Assembly (NCBI RefSeq): GCF_022601975.1
Contig: NZ_JAKVIR010000025.1
Coordinates: 1-64,000, forward strand
DNA: 64,000 nt
Direction: 5' to 3'
DNA from: Pontibacter sp. E15-1
GTDB lineage: Bacteria; Bacteroidota; Bacteroidia; Cytophagales; Hymenobacteraceae
The position numbers were made by a program, and so were the translations under genes. Below are positions 62,005 to 64,000 of the stretch, piece by piece (position 1 is the stretch's first letter; each line of letters begins with the position of its first letter). The notes under the pieces were generated by a model. That model was not told the origin of the DNA. It saw nothing but the letters and a program-made list of their open reading frames with translations, and searched no databases.

Positions 62005-64000
62005 TCAACCATGTGTTTCGCTTACCGCCTCCTGCATGCTGGCACGGAGCGCCGCTTCCAGCAGTTGTTTCACCTCCGGCCTGCAGGAGCCGCAGCCCGT
62101 TCCGGCCCCGGTGCTGCTGCACAGCGCCTTCAGGTCCGTGCAGCCTGCTGCCACCTTCTGGCTAATGTTGCCGCTTCCCACGTTGTTGCAACTGCACACC
62201 AGCCTGCCCAGTACCGGCTCCGCTTTTTTGCCGCTCCGCAGCAGCTGCAGACGCTTCTCACTCAGCTCTATTTTATTTGCTATCAGCTCTTTATACTCCT
62301 GAAACTCGGTCTTGTCCCCGATCAGGATCGTGCCCACCAATCTGTCCTGATGAATGATGCACTTTTTGTAGTAGCGCTTCGACTTGTCGATAAACACCAC
62401 CTCCTCATACTGCTCCTCGTCCGGGCTCTCGGCCAACCCGATGCTGCACAGGTCGAAGCCGTGTATCTTGATGATGTTCATGAAGGTGCTGCCCTCGTAG
62501 TAGCTCGCGATGTTGCCGTTCAGGTGCTGCGCCACCACCTCGGCCTGCTGCTCTGCCGCCGCCGTGATGCCATACAGCACGCCCTCAAACTCCGCGATCT
62601 CACCGATGGCGTAAATGCTTGGGTCGTTGGTCTGCAGCTTCTCGTTTACCAGCACCCCGCGCTTGCAGTCGAGGCCGCAGGCACGGGCCAGTTCCAGGTT
62701 GGGCACGGTGCCGATGGCGATGATCATGGCGTCGCAGTCTATCCGGTGGCCACTCTTGAGCCCGATTCCGGTCAGCTTCGACCGCCCATAATAGAGCTGC
62801 ACCTCATCGTTGTAATAGATGTCGCAGCCCTGGTCCACCATTTCCTCGTGCAGCAGCTGACTGCCCAGCGGGTCGAGCTGCCGGTTGAGGAAGCGCGACA
62901 CCCGTTGAATGATGGTAATTTTTATACCGATCTCGCGCAGCGATGCGGCCATTTCCAGCCCCAGTAAGCCCCCGCCCACAATCACCACATGCCCGTTTTC
63001 CGGCACATGGCTCTTAAAACCGTCGGCATCCAGGCGGTTGCGCATCGTAAAGATGCCCGGCAAGGACGGCATGTGCTTGGGCACGGCGGCACGGCTGCCC
63101 GTGGCCATCACCAGCACATCATAAGGCGTTTCGATGCCCCTGGAGTCCGTCACGATTTTGTTTTCCCGGTCAATCTTCTCCACGCTCACGCCCCGGAGCA
63201 GCTCAATGTTATAAGCCGGTTCCTCCGAGTCGGGCATCTTCACGAGCTGCTGCCAGCTTTGCTGCCCGCTGATATAGTCCGGGAGCATCACGCGGTTGTA
63301 GAACGGGAAGTCCTCCTTGCTGAAAATCGTGATCGCATCATCAGGGTTCACTTCCCGGTAAGACTTGACGAACCCGTAGGCACCCGCCCCGGCGCCTATC
63401 ACAACAATGCGCTCAAACGGCTTGCTGTATTTCTGCACCTGCACGGCGCAGAACTTGAAGTCCGGCTCCTTCGAGATCGGGTCCAGCTGGTCGTTGGTCA
63501 CATTGTTGGCGCGGTGCAGGTCGCTGCCCAGAATCTTGCCCCAGTGCATCGGCAGGAATACCACGCCCTGCTTTATATTGGCCGACAGCTTCGCCTTTAC
63601 GCGCACCTCTCCCCGCCGCGAGGTCACTTCCACAATATCGCCCCCGGCAATGTGCAGGCACTCCGCGTCGGCAGGGTGAATCTCCAGAAAAGCCTGGCCG
63701 ATGTGCTTCTTCAGCTTGTTCACTTTGCCGGTCTTGGTCATAGTGTGCCACTGGTCGCGGATACGGCCCGTGGTCAGGATGAGCGGGAAATCCGCGTCGG
63801 GCTGCTCGCTGGTCTGCGCATCAGACGGGGCATGGATGATGGCCTTGCGGGAGGGGGTATAAAACACCTTGTCCGTGAAGAGCCGTGCGGTGCCGTTGCC
63901 TGTATCGCCGGTCTTAAAAGGCCACTGCAGGCTCCGGTTTGTCTGCAGCATCTCGTAGCTCAGGCCGGTCGCGTCGATGTTGGTGCCGGCGGTGAGCTGC
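62005..64000 (-). CDS. Assimilatory nitrate reductase fused to a FAD/NAD reductase and BFD domain (partial, 5' end beyond the window)
   Basis: The frame is open to the edge of the window; the first 16 codons present continue the nitrate reductase (DATGLSYEMLQTNRSLQWPF), so the start lies outside. The visible 664 residues cover three units. First is the molybdopterin-dinucleotide-binding C-terminal domain of a NasA/NarB-type enzyme (LILTTGRIRDQWHTMTKTGKV, FLEIHPADAECL, GVVFLPMHWGK). Second is a NirB/NasB-like FAD-NAD oxidoreductase (IVVIGAGAGAYGFVKSYR, HVVIVGGGLLGLEMAASL, YAIGEIAEFEG). Third is a C-terminal BFD-like [2Fe-2S] domain (LVCSCNNVGSGNISQKV, CGSCRPEVKQLLE). Such a fusion would let NAD(P)H reduce nitrate through one chain. 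The rubredoxin protein downstream may be its partner. Confidence 0.85.
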   Translation of the reverse strand, partial: QLTAGTNIDATGLSYEMLQTNRSLQWPFKTGDTGNGTARLFTDKVFYTPSRKAIIHAPSDAQTSEQPDADFPLILTTGRIRDQWHTMTKTGKVNKLKKHIGQAFLEIHPADAECLHIAGGDIVEVTSRRGEVRVKAKLSANIKQGVVFLPMHWGKILGSDLHRANNVTNDQLDPISKEPDFKFCAVQVQKYSKPFERIVVIGAGAGAYGFVKSYREVNPDDAITIFSKEDFPFYNRVMLPDYISGQQSWQQLVKMPDSEEPAYNIELLRGVSVEKIDRENKIVTDSRGIETPYDVLVMATGSRAAVPKHMPSLPGIFTMRNRLDADGFKSHVPENGHVVIVGGGLLGLEMAASLREIGIKITIIQRVSRFLNRQLDPLGSQLLHEEMVDQGCDIYYNDEVQLYYGRSKLTGIGLKSGHRIDCDAMIIAIGTVPNLELARACGLDCKRGVLVNEKLQTNDPSIYAIGEIAEFEGVLYGITAAAEQQAEVVAQHLNGNIASYYEGSTFMNIIKIHGFDLCSIGLAESPDEEQYEEVVFIDKSKRYYKKCIIHQDRLVGTILIGDKTEFQEYKELIANKIELSEKRLQLLRSGKKAEPVLGRLVCSCNNVGSGNISQKVAAGCTDLKALCSSTGAGTGCGSCRPEVKQLLEAALRASMQEAVSETHG

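Overview
The window looks like chromosome of a Bacteroidota member. It holds three SusC/SusD outer-membrane pairs, Bacteroidota-style lipoprotein signals, and A-rich leaders instead of strong Shine-Dalgarno sites. The moderately high GC and the gene set (rhamnose genes with lutABC, PVC-type cytochromes, NCS1-type permease) resemble Hymenobacteraceae such as Pontibacter or Rufibacter. That family-level placement is an inference.

Layout. 1-633: a higBA-type toxin-antitoxin pair in which both frames carry a stop. 808-8298 (-): SusC1, SusD1 and a secreted GH31 glycosidase. 9047-13330: an NCS1-type permease, a small membrane protein, a rhamnulokinase-like protein with damaged catalytic motifs, and a convergent GntR regulator. 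A short lutC remnant lies just beyond. 14361-17081 (+): a PVC-type lipoprotein cytochrome. 17082-18441: no genes, but palindromic mobile repeats. 18442-31879 (-): SusC2, SusD2, an SGNH/PVC-type cytochrome, ThuA, two sugar isomerase/epimerase-like TIM barrels, an alpha/beta hydrolase and an MFS sugar transporter. 32549-43391 (-): DUF1080 lipoprotein, SusC3, SusD3, DUF4432 epimerase-like protein, cupin, isomerase/epimerase and Gfo/Idh/MocA oxidoreductase, with an IS3-type remnant beyond the end. 43777-44799 (-): a second GntR regulator, paralogous to the first. 45985-53767 (-): a complete L-rhamnose pathway (rhaDE fusion, rhaI, rhaB) translationally coupled to lutABC. 54313-64000: tRNA-Pro, a small putative regulator, a GlcD/FeS 2-hydroxyacid dehydrogenase, purU, a rubredoxin-domain protein and the 3' part of an assimilatory nitrate reductase fusion.

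How the parts fit. RhaI, RhaB and the RhaDE fusion would convert L-rhamnose to DHAP plus L-lactaldehyde/L-lactate. LutABC would then oxidise lactate to pyruvate. The two other large operons combine oxidation of sugars (Gfo/Idh, cytochromes) with hydrolysis of the oxidised glycoside (DUF1080) and TIM-barrel isomerases, which suggests keto-glycoside breakdown.

The most interesting signal is not a gene. An 18-bp direct-repeat element, consensus CAGNACAGTNCAGGACAG in gene orientation, occurs in seven intergenic regions: before GH31, SusC1, the 906-residue cytochrome, SusC2, SusC3, DUF1080 and rhaDE. It is always in the same orientation relative to the downstream gene. It could tie the whole region into one regulon, perhaps read by one or both GntR paralogues. 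Further points are the duplicated and decayed GntR-lutC segment, the kinase-like protein that has lost its ATP-site residues, and MITE-like repeats with visible target-site duplications.
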